Origin: Streptomyces malaysiensis subsp. samsunensis
GTDB taxonomy: Bacteria; Actinomycetota; Actinomycetes; Streptomycetales; Streptomycetaceae
Assembly (NCBI RefSeq): GCF_024519315.1
Contig: NZ_JANIIC010000044.1
Location: 32,722-96,721 of the forward strand
Length of the DNA stretch: 64,000 nucleotides
Direction: 5' to 3'
Program-made: the position numbers and the translations under genes
The notes under the pieces: generated by a model
The model's input: the letters and a program-made list of their open reading frames with translations, nothing else
Told to the model about the DNA's origin: nothing
Database searches by the model: none
In this document: one piece after another, positions 50,814 to 59,880 of the stretch
How the letters are laid out: every line of letters starts with the position of its first letter
Numbering within the stretch: position 1 is the first letter of the stretch

Positions 50814-51140
50814 TTACTCGTCGTGCTCCTGCGGCGGAAGCGCGGCGATGAAGGGGTGGTCCCGCTCGATCAGGCCCAGCTTGCTCGCGCCGCCGGGCGA
50901 ACCGAGCTCGTCGAAGAACTCGACGTTCGCCTTGTAGTAGTCCTTCCACTCCTCGGGAGTGTCATCCTCGTAGAAGATCGCCTCGACCGGGCAGACCGGC
51001 TCACAGGCCCCGCAGTCGACGCATTCGTCCGGGTGGATGTACAAGGACCGCTGGCCCTCGTAGATACAGTCGACGGGGCACTCCTCGATGCACGCCTTGT
51101 CCTTCAGGTCGACACAAGGCTGCGCGATGACGTAGGTCAC
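50814..51140 (-). CDS. fdxA: 7Fe ferredoxin
   Basis: A 108-residue ferredoxin. The N-terminal cluster region reads TYVIAQPCVDLKDKACIEEC with the following PVDCIYEG, typical of a 3Fe-4S site, and CVDCGACEPVCPVEA is the 4Fe-4S site. The acidic C-terminal extension (DDTPEEWKDYYKANVEFF) is usual for the FdxA/FdxC type. It carries electrons for redox enzymes. GTG 51140 follows AGGAGGA. In mycobacteria the same ferredoxin (Rv1177) precedes the dapC-type gene (Rv1178), as here. Confidence 0.93.
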   Translation of the reverse strand: MTYVIAQPCVDLKDKACIEECPVDCIYEGQRSLYIHPDECVDCGACEPVCPVEAIFYEDDTPEEWKDYYKANVEFFDELGSPGGASKLGLIERDHPFIAALPPQEHDE

Positions 51141-51204
51141 GCTGTCGTTCCTCCTCGTTAGGGCTGCTATCGCGCGGGAGCGCGGCGTCGTCGATGCCCG
51201 CACC

Positions 51205-51210
51205 TAGTAT
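51205..51210 (+). promoter_or_regulatory. Candidate -10 box TAGTAT
   Basis: TAGTAT lies 44 bases before the GNAT gene start and would place transcription near 51217. It is within the short divergent gap to the ferredoxin gene. Confidence 0.35.
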
Positions 51211-51254
51211 CTCCGTTCTTGGGCACCAGACGCACATGAGGGGCTGACTGAGCT

Positions 51255-52271
51255 GTGGATTTCACCACTGGCGGACGTCTTGAAGTCCGGATCACCCCGG
51301 ATGACGTGGGGAAACGCGTCTCGGTCAGGTATCTGACCGGGGAGCCCGAGCCCGCCCCCGCCTTCACCGACGCGGTAGGGGTTCTCACATCGTGGACCGA
51401 GAGCACACTCTCGATCACCCGGCGCACCGGTGAGACGGTGCGGATCGCCGAGTCGTCCCTGGTGGCGGGCAAGGTGGTGCCCGCGGCACCGGCCCGCCGC
51501 CGCGGCCCCGCCGCGAGCGCGCCCGAGCTGGACCGGGTCGCCGCGTGCGCCTGGCCACCGGTGACCGGCGAGCCGCTGGGCGAGTGGACGTTGCGCGCCG
51601 CGGGCGGGTTCACCCGGCGCGCCAATTCCGTACTGCCCCTCGGCGACCCCGGGATGGCTCTCGACGAGGCGCTGCGTCAGGTGATCGAGTGGTACGCGGC
51701 GCGCGAGCTGCCCGCATACATACAGGTCAGCACGGGTGCCGAGGGCGCCCAGGAGCTGCTCGCCGCGGAGCTGGAGACCCGCGGCTGGACACGGGAGGTC
51801 TCCGCGCGGATAAGCATCGCGGCGCTCGCCCCCATCGGGGACCTGGACGCCGACACCTCGGCGGTGACGCTCTCCCGCCACCTCGACGACGCCTGGCTGG
51901 CCCGCTACCAGCGGTCGTCCGGTGAGCCCTCCCCCGAGGCGCGGACGGTGCTGTCGGGCGGCCCGTCGGTGTGGTTCGCGACCGTGGCGGAGCGGGCGGG
52001 AGGGGCACCGGCCGCGATCGGGCGCTGTGTGGTGGACGGCCGCTGGGCCGGGTTCACCGCCGTGGAGGTGGCCCCGGAGCGGCGGCGCCAGGGCCTGGCC
52101 AAGGCCGTGATGACGGCGCTGGCCCGCAAGGCGCTGGACGAGGGCGCCTCGGCCGCGTATCTCCAGGTGGAGACGGACAATGACGGTGCGCACGCCCTGT
52201 ACGAGGGTATGGGCTTCACCGTCCACCACACCTACCACCACTGGCGCGCATCCGGGCAGGATCCGCGCTGA
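51255..52271 (+). CDS. GNAT family N-acetyltransferase with N-terminal SH3-like domain (Rv0428c-like)
   Basis: A 338-residue protein. Residues 5-85 form a small beta domain (VRITPDDVGKRVSVRYLTGE, TESTLSITRRTGETVRIAES) and the C-terminal 120 residues a GNAT domain with the acetyl-CoA motif VEVAPERRRQGLAKAVM and end LQVETDNDGAHALYEGMGF. The arrangement matches the mycobacterial Rv0428c type, whose substrate is unknown. GTG 51255 follows a GAGGGG stretch. The next gene starts 18 bases after the stop, so they form an operon. Confidence 0.82.
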   Translation: MDFTTGGRLEVRITPDDVGKRVSVRYLTGEPEPAPAFTDAVGVLTSWTESTLSITRRTGETVRIAESSLVAGKVVPAAPARRRGPAASAPELDRVAACAWPPVTGEPLGEWTLRAAGGFTRRANSVLPLGDPGMALDEALRQVIEWYAARELPAYIQVSTGAEGAQELLAAELETRGWTREVSARISIAALAPIGDLDADTSAVTLSRHLDDAWLARYQRSSGEPSPEARTVLSGGPSVWFATVAERAGGAPAAIGRCVVDGRWAGFTAVEVAPERRRQGLAKAVMTALARKALDEGASAAYLQVETDNDGAHALYEGMGFTVHHTYHHWRASGQDPR

Positions 52272-52289
52272 GCGGGGTACGAGGCGGCT

Positions 52290-53126
52290 ATGCCACGGAT
52301 GAACGACGTCTCCCGCCGCCGGCGGTTCGCCGACGCGGCCCGCGAAGAGCGCCCCGATCTGGCCCTGCTGTGCCTGCTGGTGGGCATGGAAGCCGATTCC
52401 GGACTGGACGAGACCGGAATCGACGAGGCGCAGATCGAGCTTGACCGGCTGGCCGGTGAGCTCCCCTTCTCCCCCGGCGGCCCCGAGGACTGGGCCGCCG
52501 CGCTGGCCCGACTCCTGGGCGGACGCCATGACTTCCGGGGCGGCCCGGCCGACTACCGGCGGCTGGAGTCCTCGCTCCTCCACCAGGTGCTACGGCGCCG
52601 CCGCGGGCTGCCGATCCTGCTGTCGGTGGTGTGGATGGAGGTGGCCCGGCGGGCGGGCGCGCCGGTGTACGGGGTGGGGCTGCCGGGCCACTTCGTGGTC
52701 GGCTTCGGCGATCCGTACGGCGCGAATGTGCTGGCCGATCCGTTCGAGGGCGGGCGGCCGCTGTCCGCCGAGGACGCGGCGACGCTGGTGACGGGGGCCA
52801 CGGGCACCCCGCTCTCGCCGTCGATGCTGCGCCCGGCCGGGCCGCTGGACATCGTGCTGCGGATCCTCAACAACATCCGCGCCTGGGCGTCCGCCCGCCC
52901 CGAGCGCACCGATGTCCGGCTCTGGGCGGTCGAGCTGTCCCTGCTGCTGCCCGGTCACCCGGCCGAGCTGCGCTACGAACGGGCGCAACTCCTCGTGGAG
53001 CGGGGCGACTTCATGACCGGCGCCAAGGAGCTGGAGGACTACGCGGAGGTCGTGGCGGCGGTGGAGCCCGACGCCGCCGAAACGGTGCGCCGCCAGGCCC
53101 GCGCCGCCCGCGCGATGCTGAACTAA
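52290..53126 (+). CDS. SirB1-like transglutaminase-fold protein
   Basis: A 278-residue protein of the SirB1/transglutaminase-like family. RRLESSLLHQVLRRRRGLPI, LLSVVWMEVARRAGAPVYGV and GLPGHFVVGFGD are the family blocks; the catalytic Cys of true transglutaminases is not evident, so a binding or scaffold role is likely. The C-terminus is a helical TPR-like stretch (LRYERAQLLVERGDFMTGAK). ATG 52290 is preceded by GAGGCGG. It is the second gene of the GNAT operon, and a dispersed repeat region follows. Confidence 0.8.
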   Translation: MPRMNDVSRRRRFADAAREERPDLALLCLLVGMEADSGLDETGIDEAQIELDRLAGELPFSPGGPEDWAAALARLLGGRHDFRGGPADYRRLESSLLHQVLRRRRGLPILLSVVWMEVARRAGAPVYGVGLPGHFVVGFGDPYGANVLADPFEGGRPLSAEDAATLVTGATGTPLSPSMLRPAGPLDIVLRILNNIRAWASARPERTDVRLWAVELSLLLPGHPAELRYERAQLLVERGDFMTGAKELEDYAEVVAAVEPDAAETVRRQARAARAMLN

Positions 53127-53454
53127 GCGCTTAGCTGGAAGTGCCCCGACCTGCCGTCGATCGTCTGCGGCGCCGTCGTGGCTGGTCGCGCAGTTCCCCG
53201 CGCCCCTTCGGGGCGCCACCGAACCGCAGCCGACTTCCGCCGATCCGCTTAGGGGGCCGGAGGGGCTGGCGGGCGTCCGGGGGATCGTGGCGCCTGCCGC
53301 GGGCCGCTCGCATCGATACGCGGCTCCGCCGCGTGGCGGGGCCGCACACCGACACAGACCCGCGCCCCTTCGGGGCGCCTTTCGAACCGCAGCCGACGTC
53401 CGCCGATCCGCTGGGCTTCGCGTCGGCCGCGGACCCCGCGGCCGTCCGGCCCGG
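53127..53454. repeat. Dispersed intergenic repeat with internal duplication
   Basis: No gene is seen in this 328-base gap between convergent genes. A segment CGCGCCCCTTCGGGGCGCC, followed by AACCGCAGCCGAC and TCCGCCGATCCGCT, occurs at 53199-53249 and again at 53361-53412. The upstream part (GATCGTCTGCGGCGCCGTCG, TGGCTGGTCGCGC) matches the right end of the window. CGCCCCTTCGGGGCG is a small hairpin. Such elements are scattered widely in Streptomyces chromosomes. Confidence 0.75.
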
Positions 53455-54060
53455 CTACAGCCAGCCCTTGTCGCGGGCGATGCGGACGGCCTCGGCCCGG
53501 TTGCGGGCCGCGGTCTTCTGGATGGCCGTGGAGAGGTAGTTGCGGACCGTGCCCGGCGACAGGTGCAGGGCGCGGGCCAGCTCGGCGTTGGTCGAGCCGT
53601 CCCCCGAGGCGCGCAGCACCTCGCGCTCCCGCTCGGTCAGCGGGCTGGCCCCGTCCACGAGCGCGGCGGCGGCCAGCGTGGGGTCGATGACCCGCTCCCC
53701 GCGCAGCACCCGCCGTATCGCGTCGGCGAGCTGGGCCGCCGGGGCGTCCTTGACCAGGAAGGCGTCGGCGCCTGACTCCATGGCGCGGCGCAGATAGCCG
53801 GGGCGGCCGAAGGTGGTCAGGATCACGATCCGGATCCCGGGCTCGGTCCGGTGCAGTGCGGCGGCGGCCTCGATCCCGCTCAGGCCGGGCATCTCGATGT
53901 CCAGCAGCGCCACATCGGGGCGATGCGTCCGGGCGGCGTCCACGACCTCGTCGCCGCGGGCCACCTGCGCGATGACCTCGATCTCGTCCTCGAGCCCGAG
54001 GAGCGCGGCCAGCGCCTCCCGCACCATGGACTGGTCCTCGGCCAGCAGTACCCGGATCAC
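53455..54060 (-). CDS. NarL/LuxR-type response regulator
   Basis: A 201-residue response regulator. The receiver has the acidic pocket LLAEDQ, phosphoacceptor Asp54 in ALLDIEMPG and Lys in FLVKDAP. The C-terminal LuxR-type helix-turn-helix reads LTEREREVLRASGDGSTNAE then LARALHLSPGTVRNYLST. It should act with the histidine kinase encoded 68 bases upstream and control the adjacent ABC transporter, as in DesKR-like systems. The start is GTG 54060. Confidence 0.92.
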   Translation of the reverse strand: MIRVLLAEDQSMVREALAALLGLEDEIEVIAQVARGDEVVDAARTHRPDVALLDIEMPGLSGIEAAAALHRTEPGIRIVILTTFGRPGYLRRAMESGADAFLVKDAPAAQLADAIRRVLRGERVIDPTLAAAALVDGASPLTEREREVLRASGDGSTNAELARALHLSPGTVRNYLSTAIQKTAARNRAEAVRIARDKGWL

Positions 54061-54128
54061 GCCTCGCAGCGTATCCGCTCATCCGTCCGGCCCTTACCGC
54101 GCACACCGGCTGCTGGACCGCCCGCCCC

Positions 54129-55400
54129 CTACGGCGCCGCCTGCGAGGGCAGCTCCACGCGGGCGCCACGGGAGAGCGGGACCAGGGCCCGGAGGGAGAA
54201 GCCGCCGCGCTCGCCGGGGCCGGTCTCCAGGCGGCCGTCGGCCAGCTGGAGCCGCTCGGCCAGCCCGGTGAGCCCGTTGCCGTGCGGGCCGGTCGCGCCG
54301 CGGCCGTCGTCGGTCACGGTCAGACACAGCTCGTCGCCCGTCTCGTCGAGCGTCACCGCGCAGCGGCGCGCCCCGCTGTGCCGCACCACATTGGTGACCG
54401 CCTCGCGCAGCGCCCAGGCCAGCGCCCCCTCCTGGTCGGGCGGCAGATCGGGGTGGTGGGTTGCGGCCCGGCTCAGATCGGCGGCGATCCCCGCGGCGGC
54501 GAGGGCCGTACGGGCCCCGGCGACCTCGGCCTCCAGGGTGGGGCGGCGAAAGCCGCTGACCGCCTCCCGGACGTCCACCAGCGCCTGCCGGCTGACCCGC
54601 TCGATATCGGCGACCTGCCGCGCCGCCTGCTCGGGCTTGCCGGGCAGCATCCGGCCCGCCAGCTCGCTCTTGAGCGTGATCAGGGAGAGCGAGTGGCCCA
54701 GCAGATCGTGCAGATCGCGGGCGAGCCGCAGCCGCTCCTCGTTGGCGGCGAGCTGGGCCACGGTGGCACGGGCGGCGCGCAGCGCCCGGGTGGTGCGGAC
54801 CATCTGCCGCACCCCGGTCATCGCGAAGCCGCCGAGCAGCGAGGGGACGATCAGGGCGGACACCAGCCCGTGCGAACCGCGCACCAGCACCCCGACGGCC
54901 ACCATGCACACGGTGTTCAGCGGAATCGCCCACCGCGAGAGCCGCAGCGGCAGCACCGCCCCGAAGGCGACGGACACATAGACGCAGAGCACCAGCCAGT
55001 CGCCGCCCATGGTGAGGGTGAGCACGACGGCGAGCGCGCAGATCGTGCCCAGCGCCCCGAAGACCGTGCGCCGGCTCAGCGCCCGCCCGGTGTGCCGGAA
55101 GATCAGCGCCAGATAGACGGTGACGAAGGCCAGCAGGCCAAGGGCGCCGCACACGGTGGCCGGGACGGTGTGGTGGCCGTCGGCCAGATCGCTGACCGGC
55201 GCGCCCATATAGGCCATCCAGATCCCGATCCACATCAGCTTGATCAGGGCCTGTCGGCGGTTCTCGGGGCTCTGGCCGATGGTGACCAGCTGGTCGTTCT
55301 CCTCGTCGTAGGCGGTCGCGTCGGCCCACCAGGTCAGCGGGCGGCGGCCGCGGGGGCGGTGCTCCGGATCGCCGTCGGTCCACTCGGCCTGGTCAGCCAT
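54129..55400 (-). CDS. Sensor histidine kinase (DesK/HisKA_3 type)
   Basis: A 423-residue membrane kinase. The N-terminal half has about five hydrophobic helices (GALGLLAFVTVYLALIF, TICALAVVLTLTM, VSVAFGAVLPLRLS). The HisKA_3 phosphorylation site is LARDLHDLLGHSLSLITLKS, and the ATPase domain shows ALREAVTNVVRHSGARRCAV and DDGRGATGPHGNGL. It probably senses membrane state or a drug and phosphorylates the following response regulator. ATG 55400 follows GAGGAGCG. The gene is co-directional with the ABC transporter genes upstream. Confidence 0.9.
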   Translation of the reverse strand: MADQAEWTDGDPEHRPRGRRPLTWWADATAYDEENDQLVTIGQSPENRRQALIKLMWIGIWMAYMGAPVSDLADGHHTVPATVCGALGLLAFVTVYLALIFRHTGRALSRRTVFGALGTICALAVVLTLTMGGDWLVLCVYVSVAFGAVLPLRLSRWAIPLNTVCMVAVGVLVRGSHGLVSALIVPSLLGGFAMTGVRQMVRTTRALRAARATVAQLAANEERLRLARDLHDLLGHSLSLITLKSELAGRMLPGKPEQAARQVADIERVSRQALVDVREAVSGFRRPTLEAEVAGARTALAAAGIAADLSRAATHHPDLPPDQEGALAWALREAVTNVVRHSGARRCAVTLDETGDELCLTVTDDGRGATGPHGNGLTGLAERLQLADGRLETGPGERGGFSLRALVPLSRGARVELPSQAAP

Positions 55401-55486
55401 GGTTCTTCGCTCCTCGGTCCACGCCTCGGGCGACGCCCTCGGTCATGCTCTGCGGATGTCCTTCGCGCACGCCTTACGGATGCCGT

Positions 55487-56230
55487 TCACGCCTTACGGG
55501 TGTCCTTGCGGTACAGCCACGCCGCACCGCCCGCGAAGAGCGCGAGATAGCCGATGAGCAGGGCCACGTCCTTGGCGTGCGGGGCGCCGCCCAGTTCGAT
55601 CGCCTGGCCGAGGGCGGCGTAGGCGTGGGTGGGCAGATAGTCGCCGATGTTCCGCAGCCACTCCGGATAGGACGTGGTGGGCATCCACAGCCCGCCGAGG
55701 ATCGAAAGACCGAAGTAGATGATCATCGTCAGCGGGCGTACCGCGTCCCCGCTCGCCAGATAGCCGATGGCCACCCCCAGTGCGGCGAAGACCAGCGAGC
55801 CCGCCCAGATGGCCCCGGTCAGCGCCGGCCACTCCCAGACGGCGTCCAGCCGTACGCCCTTGCCGACGGCGGCCACGACGAAGACGATCACGATCGACGG
55901 CAGGGTGGCCACCGCACCCACGGCGATCTTGGCCGCCACATAGCCGCGGCCGGGCAGCGGGGTGAGCCTCAGCTGCCGGGTCCAGCCGCCCTCGCGTTCC
56001 TTGGCGATCCGCTCGCCATTGCCCATCAGCCCGGCGGTCAGCGCCCCGAAGGAGGCCATCGCGACCATGTAGTAGAGCGGCATCGACAGCCGGGTGCCGG
56101 GCACCTGGTCGTCGGCGTCGATGCTGCCCGCGATCAGCAGGAAGAGCGCGGACGGATAGACGATCGTGAAGAACATGAACTTGCGGTTGCGCAGGGTCCG
56201 CACGATCTCCAGCTTGACCAGCGTCTTCAT
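55487..56230 (-). CDS. ABC-2 type transporter permease
   Basis: A 247-residue ABC-2 permease with six hydrophobic helices, for example FMFFTIVYPSALFLLIAG, AVATLPSIVIVFVVAAVG and ALLIGYLALFAGGAAWLY. The N-terminal cytoplasmic MKTLVKLEIVRTLRNRKF is typical. It pairs with the ATPase encoded immediately upstream; the two genes overlap by four bases (ATGA). Export of a drug, peptide or lipid is likely. Confidence 0.9.
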   Translation of the reverse strand: MKTLVKLEIVRTLRNRKFMFFTIVYPSALFLLIAGSIDADDQVPGTRLSMPLYYMVAMASFGALTAGLMGNGERIAKEREGGWTRQLRLTPLPGRGYVAAKIAVGAVATLPSIVIVFVVAAVGKGVRLDAVWEWPALTGAIWAGSLVFAALGVAIGYLASGDAVRPLTMIIYFGLSILGGLWMPTTSYPEWLRNIGDYLPTHAYAALGQAIELGGAPHAKDVALLIGYLALFAGGAAWLYRKDTRKA

Positions 56231-57198
56231 CGTGCGGACTCCTCGTCTGCCGTCGCGGCGTCGGTGACGGCGAGAAACGCCTGCTCCAGGCCGAGGCCGG
56301 TGACCTCCAGGCCGCGCGGATAGAGCCCGAGCCCGTAGACGGCGTGCACGGTCGCGTCCGCGTCGGTGGACCGTATCCGTACGGTACGCCCCGATATCTC
56401 GACCCCGGTCAGCGCGGGCAGGGCGCCCAGCGCCGCCCGGTCGATCGGCCCGTCCAGCTCGAAGGAGATCCGCCGGGCCCCGGCCATGGCCTTGATCTCC
56501 GCGGAGGAGCCGTCGGCCAGCACCCGGCCGCGGTGCAGCACGATCACCCGGTCGGCGACGGCGTCGGCCTCTTCGAGGTAGTGGGTGGCGAACAGGATGG
56601 CGCGGCCCTGCTTCGCCTGCTCCCGCATCGCGCCCCAGAAGGTCTGCCGGGACGACACGTCCATACCGGTCGTCGGCTCGTCCAGCACGATCAGATCGGA
56701 GGCGCCGGCGGTGGCGAACGCGAAGCGCACCCGCTGCTCCTGGCCGCCGGAGAGCTTGTTCACCTTGCGCGAGGCGATCCCGGCGATCCCCGCCCGCTCC
56801 AGCACCTCGTCCACCGGATGGCCCTTGGGGTGCAGATCGCAGGCCAGCCCCACCAGCTCGCGGACCGTCACCTCCTCCATCAGGGAGCCGCTCTGGAGCA
56901 TCGCGCCGACCCGGCCGCGCACGATGGCCCGGCGCGGGGTGGTGCCGAAGACCTCCACCCGGCCGGAGTCGGGGTGGCGCAGGCCGAGCAGCAGATCGAG
57001 GCTGGAGGACTTGCCGGCGCCGTTGGGGCCCAGCAGGGCGACGGTCTCCCCCGGGTACAGGGCGAGGTCGAGATCGGTCACGGCGCGCACACTGCCGTAG
57101 CTCTTGTTCACCTTCTCGAAGCGGACCACGGGCGGGGCGCCCGTGGTGGCGGCCCCGGTGCCGGGGGCGGAAACAGCGGTCGTTGCGGTCATGGCCAT
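56227..57198 (-). CDS. ABC transporter ATP-binding protein
   Basis: A 323-residue ATPase. The Walker A loop is GPNGAGKSSSLDLLLG, the signature LSGGQEQRVRFAFATA, Walker B LIVLDEPTTGMD and the switch His in FATHYLEEAD. The C-terminal 80 residues form the usual DrrA/CcmA-type extension with a beta domain. ATG 57198 is chosen over the one two codons later. It is the first gene of the unit ATPase, permease, kinase, regulator, which resembles bacitracin or antibiotic-export systems. Confidence 0.91.
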   Translation of the reverse strand: MAMTATTAVSAPGTGAATTGAPPVVRFEKVNKSYGSVRAVTDLDLALYPGETVALLGPNGAGKSSSLDLLLGLRHPDSGRVEVFGTTPRRAIVRGRVGAMLQSGSLMEEVTVRELVGLACDLHPKGHPVDEVLERAGIAGIASRKVNKLSGGQEQRVRFAFATAGASDLIVLDEPTTGMDVSSRQTFWGAMREQAKQGRAILFATHYLEEADAVADRVIVLHRGRVLADGSSAEIKAMAGARRISFELDGPIDRAALGALPALTGVEISGRTVRIRSTDADATVHAVYGLGLYPRGLEVTGLGLEQAFLAVTDAATADEESAR

Positions 57199-57300
57199 CA
57201 GCCTGGCCGAGGGCGGGGTGTGCCCGGCAGTGTCAGCGGTCGTGACCTGGGGATGACAGATGTCATGGGCCGGGGTGTGACACGGCCCGGGAGACATGCC

Positions 57301-57332
57301 GCGGCCCCCGCCCGGTGCAGGGCGGGGGCCGC
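57301..57332. terminator. Hairpin terminator of the cell-wall protein gene
   Basis: 57301-57313 pairs with 57320-57332 (13 bp, 6-base loop), just downstream of the minus-strand gene ending at 57360 and upstream of the ABC operon. Confidence 0.8.
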
Positions 57333-57359
57333 GTCGATCGACGGCGCTCGACGGAGCGG

Positions 57360-59684
57360 TCAGTTGTCCTTGCCGACGATGCCGACGCGCTCGCCGGGCG
57401 TCGTGCCGAGCAGCGCCTGCCGCAGTGCGGACTCCACGTCCTCGGGGGTGACGGGCTTCTTGCTGCCGTCGCCCCGCTCGAGCAGCACGCCGTCGAAGGT
57501 GCTGCCGTACAGCTGCTTGAGGACGGGCAGGTTGTAGTGCTCCACCAGCTTGCCGTCGACCACCCGCATGGAGAGGATCTTCGGCAGCGACTTGTCCGGG
57601 CCGAACTGGATCGAGTGCGAGGCGTCCGTCTGGACGGTGGCCAGATCCGACATCGCGGGCTCGGCGAAGCTCTTCATCTTCCGGTCGACCTCGGCCTTGC
57701 TGACCGTGGGCCGCCGCACGGCGACCGGCAGGGTGATGGCCTTGTTCCGGCCGGTCTCGGCGCGCAGCTGGAACCCTTCCGAGACGGCCTTGACCGCCTT
57801 GTCCACGTCCAGCCCCTTGCCCTCCTTGCCGTACACCGGGACGGCCTTGCCGGAGGTGAAGCTGATACCGCCCTCGCGGGCCGTACCGGAGTCGCCCGCG
57901 AGCCGCTCCAGGGCGTCCCGCAGCTTCTCCTCGTCGACCGTGACCGCGGGCTCGGCCTCATGGGTGCCGCCGAAGAGCGAGCCGATCACGGTGACCGGGT
58001 TGTAGTCCCGGCCCGCGACGTCCCGGACCGTGGCCTCGGTGTCGAGTGCCAGGCCCGCGACGGACGGCTTGATCTCCTTCTGCTGGCCGTCGACCGACAC
58101 CGTCAGCGGGTCGGTGGTGCGCTTGCCGAGCGCGGAGTCCAGCTTGTCGACGGCGGCCTCCTTGGAGGTGCCGCCGATGTCGACGCCGAGGACGGTGGTG
58201 CCGTTCGGCACATCGGCATGGTTCATCACCAGACCGGCGGCGTAGGCCCCGCCCACGATCACGAACAGCAGGCCCCCGGCCATGACGACCTTCGAGCGGC
58301 CCTTCTTCTTGGGCTTGCCGGCCTTCGGGGCGGACGGCGCCGGGGCGCTGTCGCCGCCGGGCGCCGGGGCCCCGGGACCGCCCGGGACGGGCGGGGACGG
58401 CGGCTTGGCCCGGCCCGCCGACGGCACCACGGGCACGCCGCTGACCAGCGTGTCGCTGGAGATCTGCTCCGGCGGCACCCCGCCACTGGGCGTGGGGTCG
58501 GGGTCACGGAAGAGCGAGGGGCCGTCCGCGGGGGTGTTCAGCGGGCCCACACCGGTGGTGGCGCCGAGGCTGCCGGAGAGCGGCGAGCCGCCCGGCGGGG
58601 TCGGCGGCTGGGCGGCCGGACCGCCTCCGCCCAGCGGCCCCACACCGCCCGTGGGCGTCTGCGGGTCGCCGCCGTACGGGCCGCTCGCGGGGCCAGGTCC
58701 GGGCGGGGCCAGCAGATCGCTGTCGCGCGGGCCGTCACCGGGGGTGGACGGCGGCAGGTACATATCGCCGGTGACCGGGCCGGTGGTGGGCCCGGTCGGC
58801 TCCGGGTGACCGGACGGGGACTGGGCGTCGGTGAAGTACGGCAGGTCGGCGACGGGGCCGCCGCCCTGCTGCGGGGCCGGGAACCCCTGGGTGGTCTCCG
58901 GGGAGGGGAATCCCTGGGTGGGGTCGGGTGCCGGGAATCCCTGCGTGGTGTCGGGCGCGGGGAATCCCTGGGTGGTCTCCGGGGATGGAAATCCCTGGGT
59001 GACGTCCGGCGCCGGGAACCCCTGCGTGGCGTCGGGCGCCGGGAACCCCTGCGTGGCGTCGGGCGCCGGGAACCCCTGCGTGGCGTCGGGCGCCGGGAAC
59101 CCCTGCGTGGCGTCGGGCGCCGGGAACCCCTGGGTGGTGTCCGGGGCCGGGGGGGGCGCGGGCGGCTTGGGGGTGCCGCCGGTGGCCGAAGAACCGCCCC
59201 TGGGCCTACGGGGCGCGAACCAGTCGCTGGTCCGCTCACCGTCGCCCTTGCCGCCCTTCTTCTCCCGGGTCTCGGACGGCTCCATGGCCCCGCCGGGCTC
59301 GGCCGGCACACCGCGCTCCGGCGTCGGCGGGAAGTCGACCCGGGGCAGGGCGCTGGTGCGCTCCGGGGCGTCGTCGTCCCCGCCGGAGCGCGGCGCGGGT
59401 ACGCCGTCGTCGGCGACGGGCGTGCGCATGACCACCGGCGGGATGGGCCGCGACCCCGGAATGTTGATCTTGATCCGGGTCGTCAGCGTGGTCTCGGTCT
59501 TCGGCTCCTCCGGCTTGGCCGCGGCACGCGCCCGCCCGTCCTCGGCGGCACCCTGCGGGGCCTCCTGCGCGGGGTTCGGCGAGGGGTACTGGCGGGATCC
59601 GTACGGCGGGGTGCCCGACGGGTAGGCGGCACCGCCGCCTCCCTCGCGGGGCCCGGAGGACGAACTGTCAGATTCACGGCTCAA
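57360..59684 (-). CDS. Membrane-anchored peptidoglycan-binding-type protein with 9-residue repeats
   Basis: A 774-residue protein. The first 460 residues are disordered, cytoplasmic and Pro/Gly-rich, including ten tandem PAPDATQGF-like units. One membrane helix follows (VVMAGGLLFVIVGGAYAAG). The extracellular part holds two similar beta-rich domains of the PG_binding_4/VanW-associated type (VPNGTTVLGVDIGGTSKEAA, then SKAAVDRK-like and DASHSIQFGPDKSLPKILSM). It probably binds cell wall. The start is TTG 59684 after GGGAGAACC. The cytoplasmic tail is unusually large for the family. A hairpin follows the gene. Confidence 0.8.
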   Translation of the reverse strand: MSRESDSSSSGPREGGGGAAYPSGTPPYGSRQYPSPNPAQEAPQGAAEDGRARAAAKPEEPKTETTLTTRIKINIPGSRPIPPVVMRTPVADDGVPAPRSGGDDDAPERTSALPRVDFPPTPERGVPAEPGGAMEPSETREKKGGKGDGERTSDWFAPRRPRGGSSATGGTPKPPAPPPAPDTTQGFPAPDATQGFPAPDATQGFPAPDATQGFPAPDATQGFPAPDVTQGFPSPETTQGFPAPDTTQGFPAPDPTQGFPSPETTQGFPAPQQGGGPVADLPYFTDAQSPSGHPEPTGPTTGPVTGDMYLPPSTPGDGPRDSDLLAPPGPGPASGPYGGDPQTPTGGVGPLGGGGPAAQPPTPPGGSPLSGSLGATTGVGPLNTPADGPSLFRDPDPTPSGGVPPEQISSDTLVSGVPVVPSAGRAKPPSPPVPGGPGAPAPGGDSAPAPSAPKAGKPKKKGRSKVVMAGGLLFVIVGGAYAAGLVMNHADVPNGTTVLGVDIGGTSKEAAVDKLDSALGKRTTDPLTVSVDGQQKEIKPSVAGLALDTEATVRDVAGRDYNPVTVIGSLFGGTHEAEPAVTVDEEKLRDALERLAGDSGTAREGGISFTSGKAVPVYGKEGKGLDVDKAVKAVSEGFQLRAETGRNKAITLPVAVRRPTVSKAEVDRKMKSFAEPAMSDLATVQTDASHSIQFGPDKSLPKILSMRVVDGKLVEHYNLPVLKQLYGSTFDGVLLERGDGSKKPVTPEDVESALRQALLGTTPGERVGIVGKDN
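58881..59150. repeat. 27-bp coding tandem repeat, ten units
   Basis: Ten head-to-tail 27-base units encode PAPDATQGF and variants (DTTQGF, DVTQGF, ETTQGF, DPTQGF). Four adjacent units (59016-59123) are identical in DNA sequence, a sign of recent expansion. Length keeps the frame. Confidence 0.92.
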
Positions 59685-59880
59685 AGCAGGTTCTCCCAGT
59701 TAGCTCCGCCGCCCGTCAGACCTCGCGCGGGCGGCTCGGCGGCGGCACCACCTTACTGGGCGGTGCGGACGCGCACTTGACGGCCGCCGGATCACCGCAT
59801 CCGGTACGCCCGAGGCGCACCCTTCGCCATGAGTCCGAAGAACCTTCAAGCGCCGGAGACGTCGTGCCGAAAACGTCACG

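Noticed and set aside
58881..59150. CRISPR array
   Set aside because: The 27-base units are directly adjacent without spacers and encode a regular peptide, so it is a coding tandem repeat.
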